Of a DNA stretch of 46,108 bases, positions 1 to 8,349 are shown in pieces. A program made the position numbers and the translations under genes. Origin of the DNA: CAZOOA01 sp964581355 (lineage in GTDB: Bacteria; Bacillota; Dethiobacteria; DTU022; UBA8154). The stretch covers positions 1 through 46,108 of the forward strand of contig CAZOOA010000017.1 in NCBI GenBank assembly GCA_964581355.1, read 5' to 3'. Every line of letters starts with the position of its first letter. Position 1 is the first letter of the stretch. The notes beneath the pieces were generated by a model, which was not told the origin of the DNA, did not search any database, and was given only the letters and a program-made list of their open reading frames with translations.

Positions 1-53
1 TGGAAGTGATTACCGGACTGCTCCAGCAGGTCGTGGAACTGCTGCGCCGTTAA
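1..53 (+). CDS. 3' end of an unidentified gene (partial)
   Basis: An open frame reads from base 3 to the TAA at 51-53 and gives a C-terminus ending EVITGLLQQVVELLRR. It is followed seven bases later by a good intrinsic terminator, which supports it being the real end of a + strand gene. Only about 16 residues are visible, with an amphipathic helical look, so no function can be given. Confidence 0.5.
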   Translation, partial: EVITGLLQQVVELLRR

Positions 54-59
54 ACGAAT

Positions 60-95
60 AAAAGGCTGTCCCGAAATCCTTGGAACAGCCTTTTT
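60..95 (+). terminator. Intrinsic terminator of the left-edge gene
   Basis: Arms AAAAGGCTGT (60-69) and ACAGCCTTTT (85-94) form a 10-bp perfect stem, followed by a T run and TCATTT. It sits directly after the stop codon at 51-53. Because the stem has A-run and T-run flanks it may also end transcription of the glycerate kinase gene arriving from the other strand (stop at 125). Confidence 0.85.
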
Positions 96-124
96 CATTT
101 CGATTTTCTCATGTATATATCCCC

Positions 125-1291
125 TTAATTATTTATTTTACCTTTCTTCGAAAAGTTGTTTAATAAATGAACATACAGATTCATTATTTCCTTCACCGTC
201 AACTCAAGTAAAACAGCAGTTTTCGATAGTGCATCTTTTAACTCAAGTGGTTTATTTATTATACTGAAAGAAGCAGTTATTCCTTCTTCGTGAAAAATCT
301 CCAGATTTTCAATTATACTCCCAGCTATAACAACGACTGGAACATTATTTTTCTTGGCTTTCCTAGCCACCCCTACTGGGACTTTACCAAATAACGACTG
401 ACTGTCTAATGCCCCTTCTCCTGTAAAAACCAGACTGGCATGGGAAAGATGTTTTTCAAAATCAATTACTTCCATAACTAAATCTATTCCCGAAGTTAAC
501 TTTCCATTAAGAAAAGCCATTAGACCAGCACCTAAACCTCCTGCTGCTCCAGAGCCTGGAATATTTTCAATTTCTATACCAAGATCTTTATTAAGAATAC
601 GGGCATAATGTTTTAATCCTTTGTCGAGATCTTGAACCATTGCCTTTGTTGCACCTTTTTGTGGACCGTAGACATAAGAGGCTCCTTGACAACCTGTTAG
701 GGGATTGTTTACATCACATGCAACCTGTACATCAATATCTTTCAAACAGAAATCTATTCTTGAAGTATCAATTGAATTTAATCGAATTAATTCACCTCCT
801 CCAAAAGGCAATTCTTTTCCTTTTTCGTCCAGGAAACGTACACCCAAAGCCTGTGCCATTCCAACGCCACCATCGTTTGTTGCACTGCCTCCAATTCCAA
901 TAATTAACTTTGAGCATCCTTGATTTACCGCTGAACAAATCAACTCACCTGTTCCGAATGACGTTGTTTTTAGTGGATTGCGCTCTTCTTTTGGCACCAG
1001 GTTGAGCCCTGAAGCTGCTGCCATTTCGATAACGGCTGTCTTACCATCTCCTAGCAAGCCCCAAAAAGAATCCACAGGTAAGCCTAAAGGACCAGTAACT
1101 TGTTGATATAATGTTTCTCCTCCAGTAGCTTTTACCAGTGCATCAACTAACCCCTCTCCACCGTCTGAAAGTGGAAGTTCAACTATTTCTGCTTCAGGTA
1201 GCACCTTGTTTATTCCTAAGGTTATACTCTCTGCAACTTTTGAAGCCGACAAACTACCCTTAAAGGAATCTGGGGCAATAACAATCTTCAT
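125..1291 (-). CDS. glxK: Glycerate kinase (GlxK/GarK type)
   Basis: This 388-residue protein is a full-length glycerate kinase of the type-1 family, which phosphorylates D-glycerate with ATP in the cytoplasm and feeds it into lower glycolysis. Family landmarks are visible in order: PDSFKGSLSA near residue 7, SDGGEG near 43, GIGGSATNDGG near 132, the glycine-rich GSGAAGGLGAGL near 246 and GEGALDSQSLFGK near 293. The ATG at 1291 has the upstream site AGAAAGGACC. The gene stands alone between a terminator and a permease gene on the same strand, so no operon role is evident. Its base composition is clearly more AT-rich than the neighbouring permease and PEP-synthase-like genes, which may point to a separate history. 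The assignment to the family is firm; whether the product is 2- or 3-phosphoglycerate cannot be read from the sequence. Confidence 0.93.
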   Translation of the reverse strand: MKIVIAPDSFKGSLSASKVAESITLGINKVLPEAEIVELPLSDGGEGLVDALVKATGGETLYQQVTGPLGLPVDSFWGLLGDGKTAVIEMAAASGLNLVPKEERNPLKTTSFGTGELICSAVNQGCSKLIIGIGGSATNDGGVGMAQALGVRFLDEKGKELPFGGGELIRLNSIDTSRIDFCLKDIDVQVACDVNNPLTGCQGASYVYGPQKGATKAMVQDLDKGLKHYARILNKDLGIEIENIPGSGAAGGLGAGLMAFLNGKLTSGIDLVMEVIDFEKHLSHASLVFTGEGALDSQSLFGKVPVGVARKAKKNNVPVVVIAGSIIENLEIFHEEGITASFSIINKPLELKDALSKTAVLLELTVKEIMNLYVHLLNNFSKKGKINN

Positions 1292-1410
1292 AATAAAAGG
1301 TCCTTTCTTCTAAGGTAATTGCTTATCTTCTACAGCCGCATCTTTTAAAGCCAAATCATCGTTTGGGAATATTCTTCAGGTTTTCCAGTTATGCCTACGC
1401 AATATCTTCC

Positions 1411-3195
1411 CTACAGCCCGAGGGGCCAGACCCGCATAATCAGGGGAACGGCAACCAGGACAACGACAATCCCCAGGGGCAGGCCCATACGCCAGTAATC
1501 GCCGAAATGATAGCCGCCCGGGCCCATAACCAGGGTGTTGGACTGGTGGCCGATAGGGGTCAAAAAGGCGCAGGAAGCGCCCACAGCCACACTCATCAGG
1601 AAAGGATCCAGGGAAGCCCCCAGGGCGGCGCCAATACTGACGGCGATGGGAGCCATCAGCACAGCCGCGGCGGCATTGTTCACCACATTGGAAAGCAGCA
1701 TGCTGACCACCAGCACTACAGTCAGGGTTGTCCAGGGGGCAAGGCTGCCGGCCAGGCTTAAGATGCCATCGGCGATAACCTGGGCCCCTCCTGTCGTCTC
1801 CAGGGCCTGGCTCACGGGAAGCATGGCCCCCAGCAGGACAATGATCGGCCAGTCGACGCTCTCATAAATCTCCCGTAAAGAGAGAAAACCGGCCAGCACC
1901 AGGGCTACAGCAGCGGCAGAAAAAGCCACCTGCACCGGCAGAAAGCCCAGGGCCGCTGTCACCAGGGCCGCCCCAAAGATACCCAGGCCCAAAAGAACTT
2001 TCCGGGGCTGGCCCAATCTCAAGCCCCTTTCCGCCAGAGGCAGGCAGCCCAGGGTGGGCAGCACCTCCTGCAGCGTTTCCAACCCGCCCTGGAGCAGCAG
2101 CACATCACCGGCCCGCAGGCGAATGTTCTCGGGGCGGGCCCTTAGCCTCCCCCCTTCCCGGGCCACACCCAGCAAGTTGATCCCGTAGCGGGAACGCAGG
2201 TTTAAAGAACGGGCCGTGCGCCCATCCAGCCAGGAGTTGGTTGTAATCGTGGCTTCCATGATGCCGATCTCCTCAGAGCGCAGGATTTCTTCATCCACCT
2301 GTTCAGAAGCAGCCAGCTCCAGCCCACCGGCATCTAGCAGTCCCTGAAGTTCATCGGCACTGGCCTTGACGATAACCGAATCACCTGCTCTCAGGATCCG
2401 GTGAGGGGAAGGCGCCGGGAATTTTTGCTCGTCGCGGACGTGACCGACCACCACCACATCCCCTTCAGCGGCCTTTTCCAGTTCCCGCAGTCGTTTCCCT
2501 GTAAATTTGGAGTCTTCGGGGATCAGAACCTCGGTAATGTAGTCATCAATTTCAAACATATCCTCCCGGGAAAGCTGCCCTTTTCTGCGGGGAATCAGGC
2601 GCCAGCCCCCCAGGATAATAAACAATACCCCGGCCAGGGCCACGCCCGCACCCACGGGCGCAAAATCAAACATACGGAAAGGCTCGGCACCCAGGGACTG
2701 CTGCCGGAAAGACGAAATGATAATATTGGGAGGCGTCCCCACCTGGGTGATCAGCCCACCCAGCAGGGACCCAAAGGCCAGGGGCATGAGAAATAGTGAG
2801 GGCGTGCGTTGGTTTTTCCGGGCCATGCGGATAGCCACCGGCATAAACAAGGCCAGGGCACCAATGTTGTTCATAAAGCCTGAGCAGAGGGTTACCGCAG
2901 CAACCAGGGCCGAGAGCTGGGCGATAGCGTTTTCACCCACCCGGGACATCAGCCGGACGATGAAGTCCACCATGCCCGAGTTTAACAGCCCCCGGCTTAC
3001 CACCAGCACAGCCGCCACCGTAATGACCGCAGGGTGCCCAAAACCATCAAAAGCTTGGGCCGGCGGGACCAAACCAACAAAAGTAGCTACCAGCAGGGCC
3101 AATAAAGCGACGATATCATAGCGCCAGCGGCCCCAGACGAAAAAAAACAGGATTAGGGAAAGGATGCTGAAAATGAGTATCTGCTCCAGGGTCAT
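1411..3195 (-). CDS. SLC13/DASS-type anion permease with two TrkA-C domains
   Basis: The frame opens further upstream (3234), but the ATG at 3195 (MTLEQILIFSI) is preceded by CGGAGGC at proper spacing and is preferred, giving 594 residues. The N-terminal half has several hydrophobic segments and motifs of the divalent-anion:Na+ symporter/ArsB superfamily. The central cytoplasmic part carries two RCK/TrkA-C-like domains (about residues 215-280 and 300-370, with repeated LRAGDxVxxx motifs). The C-terminal half is again a transporter block ending in TPIGHQSNTLVMGPGGY, typical of the SLC13 family. Such proteins move sulfate, dicarboxylates or related anions through the inner membrane; the substrate is not decided here. 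It is 107 bases downstream of the next gene on the same strand and could be transcribed from its own or a shared promoter. Confidence 0.85.
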   Translation of the reverse strand: MTLEQILIFSILSLILFFFVWGRWRYDIVALLALLVATFVGLVPPAQAFDGFGHPAVITVAAVLVVSRGLLNSGMVDFIVRLMSRVGENAIAQLSALVAAVTLCSGFMNNIGALALFMPVAIRMARKNQRTPSLFLMPLAFGSLLGGLITQVGTPPNIIISSFRQQSLGAEPFRMFDFAPVGAGVALAGVLFIILGGWRLIPRRKGQLSREDMFEIDDYITEVLIPEDSKFTGKRLRELEKAAEGDVVVVGHVRDEQKFPAPSPHRILRAGDSVIVKASADELQGLLDAGGLELAASEQVDEEILRSEEIGIMEATITTNSWLDGRTARSLNLRSRYGINLLGVAREGGRLRARPENIRLRAGDVLLLQGGLETLQEVLPTLGCLPLAERGLRLGQPRKVLLGLGIFGAALVTAALGFLPVQVAFSAAAVALVLAGFLSLREIYESVDWPIIVLLGAMLPVSQALETTGGAQVIADGILSLAGSLAPWTTLTVVLVVSMLLSNVVNNAAAAVLMAPIAVSIGAALGASLDPFLMSVAVGASCAFLTPIGHQSNTLVMGPGGYHFGDYWRMGLPLGIVVVLVAVPLIMRVWPLGL

Positions 3196-3302
3196 AAAAG
3201 CCTCCGTGTGAGTGCGACTGAAGTAGGTCGGCAAAATCTTTGGTTGCTCATTGACGTTATTTTACCAAATAATATCCGGATTTTCATAAAATTTAACCCC
3301 CT

Positions 3303-5933
3303 TTAATCCCCCGGTTCCAGGTAGCAAAGGGCCTGACCGGGCCGGGGCTCTGCCGCCAGCTGGGCGGTAGCGCCCCCTGTAACAGCGGGAATATCGATGA
3401 CACGTACTGTCTCGCTAAAAACTTCGTTCCTTGGGAGCAGAAAGTCCAGGATAGAGGGAGACTGTTGGAAAAAGTCCCGGTTAAACTGGTCCTGGGGCTG
3501 ATCCGGGTATACGGGAAGGTAGGTGATCTGCGCTTCCACCAGGTCCTGGAAAAAATGCGTTCCATAGGAGACTTCGGGGAACTGCCCCGCCTTTTCCCAG
3601 GCCAGCTCCACCAAGATGGAGGCGTTATCGATATCGGCATAGCTGGTATTAATGCCCAGGTGGAGATTGCTGCTGCCCCAGCGCCCCGGACCCATGAAAA
3701 GCAGTTTTTCTTCCCGCAGGCGCGGGTGACGGTTCAGGCTGCCCACCAGGCGCCCCACCTGCTTGCGTAAAGATTCGCTGCCCAAGGCACTGTAGCCCCG
3801 GGGGTCGACATAAATCACATAGCGGATACCTTCCACCAGGGCGGGGTTGACCACCCGCTGGGCCCGGAAAAGCACCCGCTCCGGGGGGACATCTTCGGGA
3901 ATTTTCAGGGACTCCAGCTGGGCCGGCAGCCACAAGGGACGGCACTGCAGCAGGTTAATCCGGACTTCGCCACCTTTTAGCACCGAGGCGGTAAACTCTG
4001 TATCCACAGGCTGCCCGTAGGCATTTTCCAGCTGTTCCAACATTTCGCGCATATAGGAGACAAAGGATGTCTTTTCCACCAGGCGGTTAAAAGTTAAGAT
4101 AAACTCCTCTTCTGCGGCGGGATTGGAGCTGTAAGGCGGGTCGTAGGGGTTGCCATCCTGCAGCAGGGAGACAAAGTAGGAAAGCTGGGGATAATTGTTC
4201 CCGCCGAGCACCTCTGTCACTGGCAGGGTCAAAAAGCAATTATCAGCTAAATCCAGCAGGTCCATCAGGCGCTGGGAGTAATGGGCGATGCGATATCCAG
4301 CTTCCGGACGGATTTGGGGATGGCTGACGGCGATCATCCGCGGGTAGTCCTCGGAGACACGGTTCACCGCCCTGGTCCCCAAACCGAAGACCAGGCGGAT
4401 CAACCCCTGCTTTGGGTCAATGCGTTCTGACCAGGCATACAGGTTGTGGGAAAAGGCCACGCCGGCCAGGCTGGGGAAGAAATATTGGCGATAAGGCAGC
4501 CCGGCCACCCGCTGCACCAGGATGGCCATCTGCTCGTCACTCTCCCCCAACCCCCGCTTAAGCCTGTACGTGAGCACATCGGGGCTGAGCGTGCTGGCAT
4601 AGACCCGTTTGATCGTCCGCAGAAAATTTTCCATTCGCTCTTCGGGACTTCCCTGGTTGGCGCAGAAATCGCTGCGGTATTTGCCGGCGAAGGCATTGCC
4701 AAAGCTGTCTTCCAGCAGGCTGCTGGAACGGACAATAATCGGGGCCTGTCCGAAATAATCCAGCATGTTGCGGAACTGATCCATGATTTCTGCCGGGAAA
4801 CTGCCTGCCAGAAATTCCTCCTCGATTTCCTCAAACTCCTCCCAGCTGAGGGAAGCGTTGGTGGTCAGCTGCAGGCGCAGCCGGAACAGGTTGTTGTCCA
4901 CCAGGAAGGTGAAAAAGACATCGGAACCGATATAGAAGGAATCGTGATGCTCCAGCACAGGGGAAAAATCGACCTTCCCCTTTTCAGCCAGCAGTATTTT
5001 GCGGGCCAGCAGCATCCCCGTGGTCTTGCCCCCGATCCGGCCCGAACCGATCAAGCGCTCCCGGATGGCAAAGATATCCTCCAGGGTAAAGTACTTGTCG
5101 GCCAGCCTGTTCAGGGAGGGGTCCGAGCCGATCAGCATGCGGATCGCTTCCTGTTTCAAGGCCCGGAACTCCGGTGTTAACGCTTCTGCATCATCGCCCC
5201 GCTCCCAGCACTGCAAGAGTTTGTTGTAGACCATCTCCCAGGGCGCGCTGGAAGGTTTTTCTATCCGCAATGGGTGGCGGCGTGCCCGGGCCGAGATATC
5301 GGCGGCTTCACCGCTGCGGAAAACCGGCTGCCACTCCCCCCCTTCCTCGCTGTGGGGTAAAAACATCTGGGGAGAATAGCGGTCCCATACTTTCAGCGGG
5401 TGGATATACATCTTTCCCTGGATGCGGTAAACATCCACCAAAACCTGGGTCGTATCACGGATGCGGGCCACGGCACTGTTGGAGTGGCGCCCGCGCATCA
5501 GGGCAAAATAGGCGACGGTGTTTAGCTCGCCCAGGAAGGGGCAGGTTACCTGGAAAAAGTTGGCCAGCAATTCATCCGTGGCCCACTGGTCTACCAGGGA
5601 TGAAAGGTTATCCAGGATGAAAAAGCGGGCCCCTTTGGCAGCCTGTTCCTGGATCAGGCGATGCATCTCTGCCGTGACATGGGCGAAACCGTAGCCGGGG
5701 TCCACCTCCTTCACTTCCAGCCCAGGGCGGGGTTGGACTACAGGCGGATGCGGCCCGAAGCGCAGGTAAATGCAGAGGCCGCTTTTGCGGATGGCCTCCT
5801 CGGCAAAGGGCTCGGTAAACCGGCGGTAATCATCCAGGCTGTCCACCTGCCAGACCACGTTGTCTCCCAGGCGCAGTTCGTCCAAGACCCGGTCCAGCGA
5901 AGGAATTCCACTGCTAATCCGGTTGTTTTCCAT
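3303..5933 (-). CDS. Degenerate KaiC-like domain fused to PEP-synthase ATP-grasp domain
   Basis: The 876-residue protein starts at an ATG with AAAGGAG seven bases upstream. Residues 1-200 resemble RecA/KaiC-like ATPases (SSGIPSLDRVLDELRLGD at the start, FFILDNLSSLVDQW as a Walker-B-like strand), but the Walker A loop is missing: where GKT/S should stand the sequence reads GDNVVWQVDS. From about residue 295 a PPDK/PEP-synthase N-terminal ATP-grasp domain follows (IGGKTTGM near 299, IIVRSSSLLEDSFGN near 400, FGLGTRAVNR near 515). The phospho-histidine swivelling domain and PEP-binding TIM barrel of true PEP synthase and PPDK are absent, so it is not expected to make PEP. It might be a phosphotransfer or regulatory enzyme using ATP; this is inference. 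The start is 560 bases downstream of the RCC1 gene, with an extended -10 promoter candidate in between. Confidence 0.78.
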   Translation of the reverse strand: MENNRISSGIPSLDRVLDELRLGDNVVWQVDSLDDYRRFTEPFAEEAIRKSGLCIYLRFGPHPPVVQPRPGLEVKEVDPGYGFAHVTAEMHRLIQEQAAKGARFFILDNLSSLVDQWATDELLANFFQVTCPFLGELNTVAYFALMRGRHSNSAVARIRDTTQVLVDVYRIQGKMYIHPLKVWDRYSPQMFLPHSEEGGEWQPVFRSGEAADISARARRHPLRIEKPSSAPWEMVYNKLLQCWERGDDAEALTPEFRALKQEAIRMLIGSDPSLNRLADKYFTLEDIFAIRERLIGSGRIGGKTTGMLLARKILLAEKGKVDFSPVLEHHDSFYIGSDVFFTFLVDNNLFRLRLQLTTNASLSWEEFEEIEEEFLAGSFPAEIMDQFRNMLDYFGQAPIIVRSSSLLEDSFGNAFAGKYRSDFCANQGSPEERMENFLRTIKRVYASTLSPDVLTYRLKRGLGESDEQMAILVQRVAGLPYRQYFFPSLAGVAFSHNLYAWSERIDPKQGLIRLVFGLGTRAVNRVSEDYPRMIAVSHPQIRPEAGYRIAHYSQRLMDLLDLADNCFLTLPVTEVLGGNNYPQLSYFVSLLQDGNPYDPPYSSNPAAEEEFILTFNRLVEKTSFVSYMREMLEQLENAYGQPVDTEFTASVLKGGEVRINLLQCRPLWLPAQLESLKIPEDVPPERVLFRAQRVVNPALVEGIRYVIYVDPRGYSALGSESLRKQVGRLVGSLNRHPRLREEKLLFMGPGRWGSSNLHLGINTSYADIDNASILVELAWEKAGQFPEVSYGTHFFQDLVEAQITYLPVYPDQPQDQFNRDFFQQSPSILDFLLPRNEVFSETVRVIDIPAVTGGATAQLAAEPRPGQALCYLEPGD

Positions 5934-6036
5934 AAACGCACTCCTTTACTGGCCTCCTCAAACAGAATGGAAACGTAATACTGATATGGAAGTGCGTGCC
6001 AAGCCTCCCTCTACAGTATTATTGCGGGATCTTTAG

Positions 6037-6170
6037 GAAGCAGGGGGACGGACGGTTCTGTTGCTTTCCCCCCCCTTTGCTTCCCCTGACGCTTCCCCAC
6101 TTGGTCCTTTGCTTTGCCTGGGAAACGCCAGAACCGCCAATAGAGACGCTCCTGCGAACTTCGCTATTGC
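6037..6170. repeat. REP-like imperfect palindrome, copy A
   Basis: A left arm beginning GAAGCAGGGGGACGG (6037) and ending GCTTTCCC (6070) can pair imperfectly with GGGAAACGCCAGAACCGCC (6120-6138). The left arm closely matches the left arm of a second element at 35475-35504 (shared AAGCAGGGGGA, GGTTCT and GCTTTCCC), and both right sides continue into a TTCGCT tract. Two diverged copies in intergenic sites suggest a dispersed non-coding repeat family. Confidence 0.6.
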
Positions 6171-6207
6171 TTATCGTTCTGAGCATACCAGCAATTATAT
6201 TGAAACC

Positions 6208-6216
6208 ATTATACCA
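6208..6216 (-). promoter_or_regulatory. Extended -10 promoter candidate for the KaiC/PEP-synthase-like gene
   Basis: On the - strand the bases read TGGTATAAT, an exact extended -10 (TGnTATAAT). No good -35 hexamer stands at 17 bases, which an extended -10 can tolerate. Transcription would begin near 6200 and the leader of about 265 bases would contain the REP-like palindrome. Confidence 0.4.
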
Positions 6217-6239
6217 GAAGATAATTTAAGGGGCCACCA

Positions 6240-6429
6240 GCTGTGAAAAAGCTTCTGCTGGCTCCTGGTCACAAGGCAAGATGCAACATATCCCCGGTTT
6301 TTCCAGCGTTGTTTCACCGGGGAGCTTCCCGGGGCGCGGTCAAAGGAAAGACCGCGACACAGCTAAAAGATGATACCCCCGAAAACGCTTGCATTTGATA
6401 ACTGCCTGCAACCATCCGGGGGTATTTTG
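6240..6429 (+). other. Intergenic stem-loop cluster ending in a terminator-like hairpin
   Basis: This gene-free stretch holds CCCCGGT (6292-6298) pairing with ACCGGGG (6316-6322), CGCGGTC (6335-6341) pairing with GACCGCG (6350-6356) around an AAAGGAAA loop, and ATACCCCCG (6373-6381) pairing with CGGGGGTAT (6417-6425) followed by TTTGTTTT. The competing CCCGGGG at 6328-6334 could pair alternatively with CCCCGG. The final hairpin is better placed as a + strand terminator than as the terminator of the - strand RCC1 gene that stops at 6500. A small + strand RNA is possible; no known riboswitch class was recognised. Confidence 0.4.
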
Positions 6430-6499
6430 TTTTCCAATCAAGGCGGCTTCAATTCGCTACTGCCTTCCAGGTCGGTACTTCCATGCAATGACTTCCCAG

Positions 6500-8044
6500 C
6501 TAATCGGAAGTAATTATCACCCTTCTCGCGGCCGCATCCCAGTCCACTTCCTGTCCCGTGCTTTCGGCAATAAAGCGGACAGGCACCAGGGTGCGGCCCT
6601 CGATAATCGTAGCCGGCACGTCCAGGGTCCCCTCCACGCCGTTGACTAACGTGCGGGTGCTGTCGATGGTCAGCTCGATCCGGGTCTCATCGGTTGTGCC
6701 GATAATGGTCCGGGTCTCGGCGATCCACTCCACGTCAACATCCAGGGCTTCAAAGATGGCCCGCAGGGGGACCATGGTCCGACCGTGAAGAATGATCGGT
6801 GGCACGTCGGGTTGCAGCAGATCGCCATCCACAGCAATGGTTATCTCTCTTTCCACAGCTTCCAGGATCAGGGAGAAATTATAACCGGCGTCAATGACCT
6901 GCACTTCATCGAGCCCTTCGATTTTAGCCGGTGTGGGGTTGTAGCCGGGTGCAGGATGGCTGCCCAGGTCCGGATCCCAGCCCAGCTCCCCCCAGTCATT
7001 GCGTCCAAAACCGTAGACGTCTCCGTTTTCCAGCAGCACCAGGGAGTGCTCCATGCCTGCGGCCACTGCCTGCACATTTTCCAGGCTCTCTATCTTGGTT
7101 GGCGATGTAACCGTGGCAAAACGAGCTGTTGCTTCACAATGTCCCAACTGGCCATGGTTGTTACGGCCGAACGAAAGCACGTCACCGTCTTCCAGCAGCA
7201 ACAGGGAAAAGTTTCTCCCGGCAGACACATTCAAGGCCGGCCCGGTACCCGGTATGCGGGTAGGAGTAATTACATCATCAGTATGCCCCAGGCCCAACTG
7301 GCCGTCATCGTTGGCGCCGAAGGCATAGACCTCACCGGTGGTGGTAACCAGCAATGAGTGCCCATAGCCGGCGGATATCTCCTTTACCGGAGGCAGTCCC
7401 GGGATCTTAACAGGAGTCCTGGTGGACCTGGCCTCTTCCGAGCCCAGCTGGCCCCCATCCCCACGGCCGAAGGCATACACATCGCCATTTTCCAGCAGCA
7501 CCAGGGAATGATTTGTTCCGGCGGAAATGGCCTGGGCCGGCCCTATCCCTTCCACTTTTTTCGGAGTGGTAATATTCGGCCCTCCGGTAGGGCTGTGGCC
7601 AAGCATGTCAGCCCTCATGCCAAAGGAATAGACATCCCCGTTTTCCAGCAGCACCAGGGAATGGCCGCTTCCTGCCTCTACTGTCCGGGCAGGGCCCAGG
7701 CCTTCTATCTTCGTAGGCACATTCCGCGTTTCCGTATCCCCGTGACCCAGTTGGCCGTGAAAATTCATTCCGAAGGAGTAGACGTCCCCGTTGGCCAGCA
7801 CAACCAGGGAATAGTAATTAAAATTGGAAGCAGTAAGGGATGTCACCGGGCCGAGACCCTGTATTTTGGTAGGTACATAGCGATCATCCGTATCCCCGTG
7901 ACCCAACTGGCCCTGACTGTTTCGCCCAAAGGAATACACATCCCCGTAACCGACTGCCTGCGCCACCTGGGGTACAACTGCTGCCAGCAGCAGCAACATA
8001 ACTAGCAGCACTCCAACCCTAAGACGGCTTTTTCTCAACAACAT
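6500..8044 (-). CDS. Secreted RCC1-repeat protein with copper-amine-oxidase-type stalk domain
   Basis: The preferred ATG at 8044 lies eight bases after AAAGGAGGG and gives 514 residues. An N-terminal signal peptide (basic start, hydrophobic LLVMLLLLAAVV, cleavage after VAQA near residue 31) is followed by about seven RCC1-type repeats (to about residue 395) built on YSFGxNxxGQLGHGD and HSLVLLENGDVY units, predicting a seven-bladed propeller. The last 110 residues form a copper-amine-oxidase N-terminal-like (stalk) domain with two GRTMVPLRAIFE / GRTLVPVRFIAE units. Stalk domains of this family are common on Clostridia surface proteins and are thought to anchor or present the attached module. 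The protein should be exported. The repeats are nearly identical at DNA level in places (repeated TTTTCCAGCAGCACCAGGG), so copy number could vary between strains. The ligand is unknown. Confidence 0.85.
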   Translation of the reverse strand: MLLRKSRLRVGVLLVMLLLLAAVVPQVAQAVGYGDVYSFGRNSQGQLGHGDTDDRYVPTKIQGLGPVTSLTASNFNYYSLVVLANGDVYSFGMNFHGQLGHGDTETRNVPTKIEGLGPARTVEAGSGHSLVLLENGDVYSFGMRADMLGHSPTGGPNITTPKKVEGIGPAQAISAGTNHSLVLLENGDVYAFGRGDGGQLGSEEARSTRTPVKIPGLPPVKEISAGYGHSLLVTTTGEVYAFGANDDGQLGLGHTDDVITPTRIPGTGPALNVSAGRNFSLLLLEDGDVLSFGRNNHGQLGHCEATARFATVTSPTKIESLENVQAVAAGMEHSLVLLENGDVYGFGRNDWGELGWDPDLGSHPAPGYNPTPAKIEGLDEVQVIDAGYNFSLILEAVEREITIAVDGDLLQPDVPPIILHGRTMVPLRAIFEALDVDVEWIAETRTIIGTTDETRIELTIDSTRTLVNGVEGTLDVPATIIEGRTLVPVRFIAESTGQEVDWDAAARRVIITSD

Positions 8045-8349
8045 CAGCAAAACCCTCCTTTATAATTTTAATGGTAATTCAAATACTCTTATCATTTTAC
8101 GCCAAACACAACCTGCCCAATTTTCTGACTTCGCGGCGTTTGCTTTTAACAATATCATTCAACACACCAAAAATCTATTATACTAAAGTAGGATTTTTGA
8201 TAATTCTGAAATGTTCTGGAAAAAATTGAAAGTCAAACTATTTGTGACACAGAGGAAAAAGATCGACACACAGCCCGCCTTATAATATGTTATAATATTA
8301 TGACAGCTTGAAAGGGCAGGCTCATTATCTAGTTAAAGGGGAAAGAAAA
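8045..8349. promoter_or_regulatory. Divergent promoter region
   Basis: This 305-base gap separates two divergently transcribed exported-protein genes. On the - strand TATAAT (8182 to 8177) could serve the RCC1 gene. On the + strand two TATAAT hexamers (8281-8286 and 8291-8296) lie just before the lipoprotein gene; -35 matches are poor, the best being TCGACA at 8263-8268. The region is AT-rich, with no further repeat or gene seen. Confidence 0.4.
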
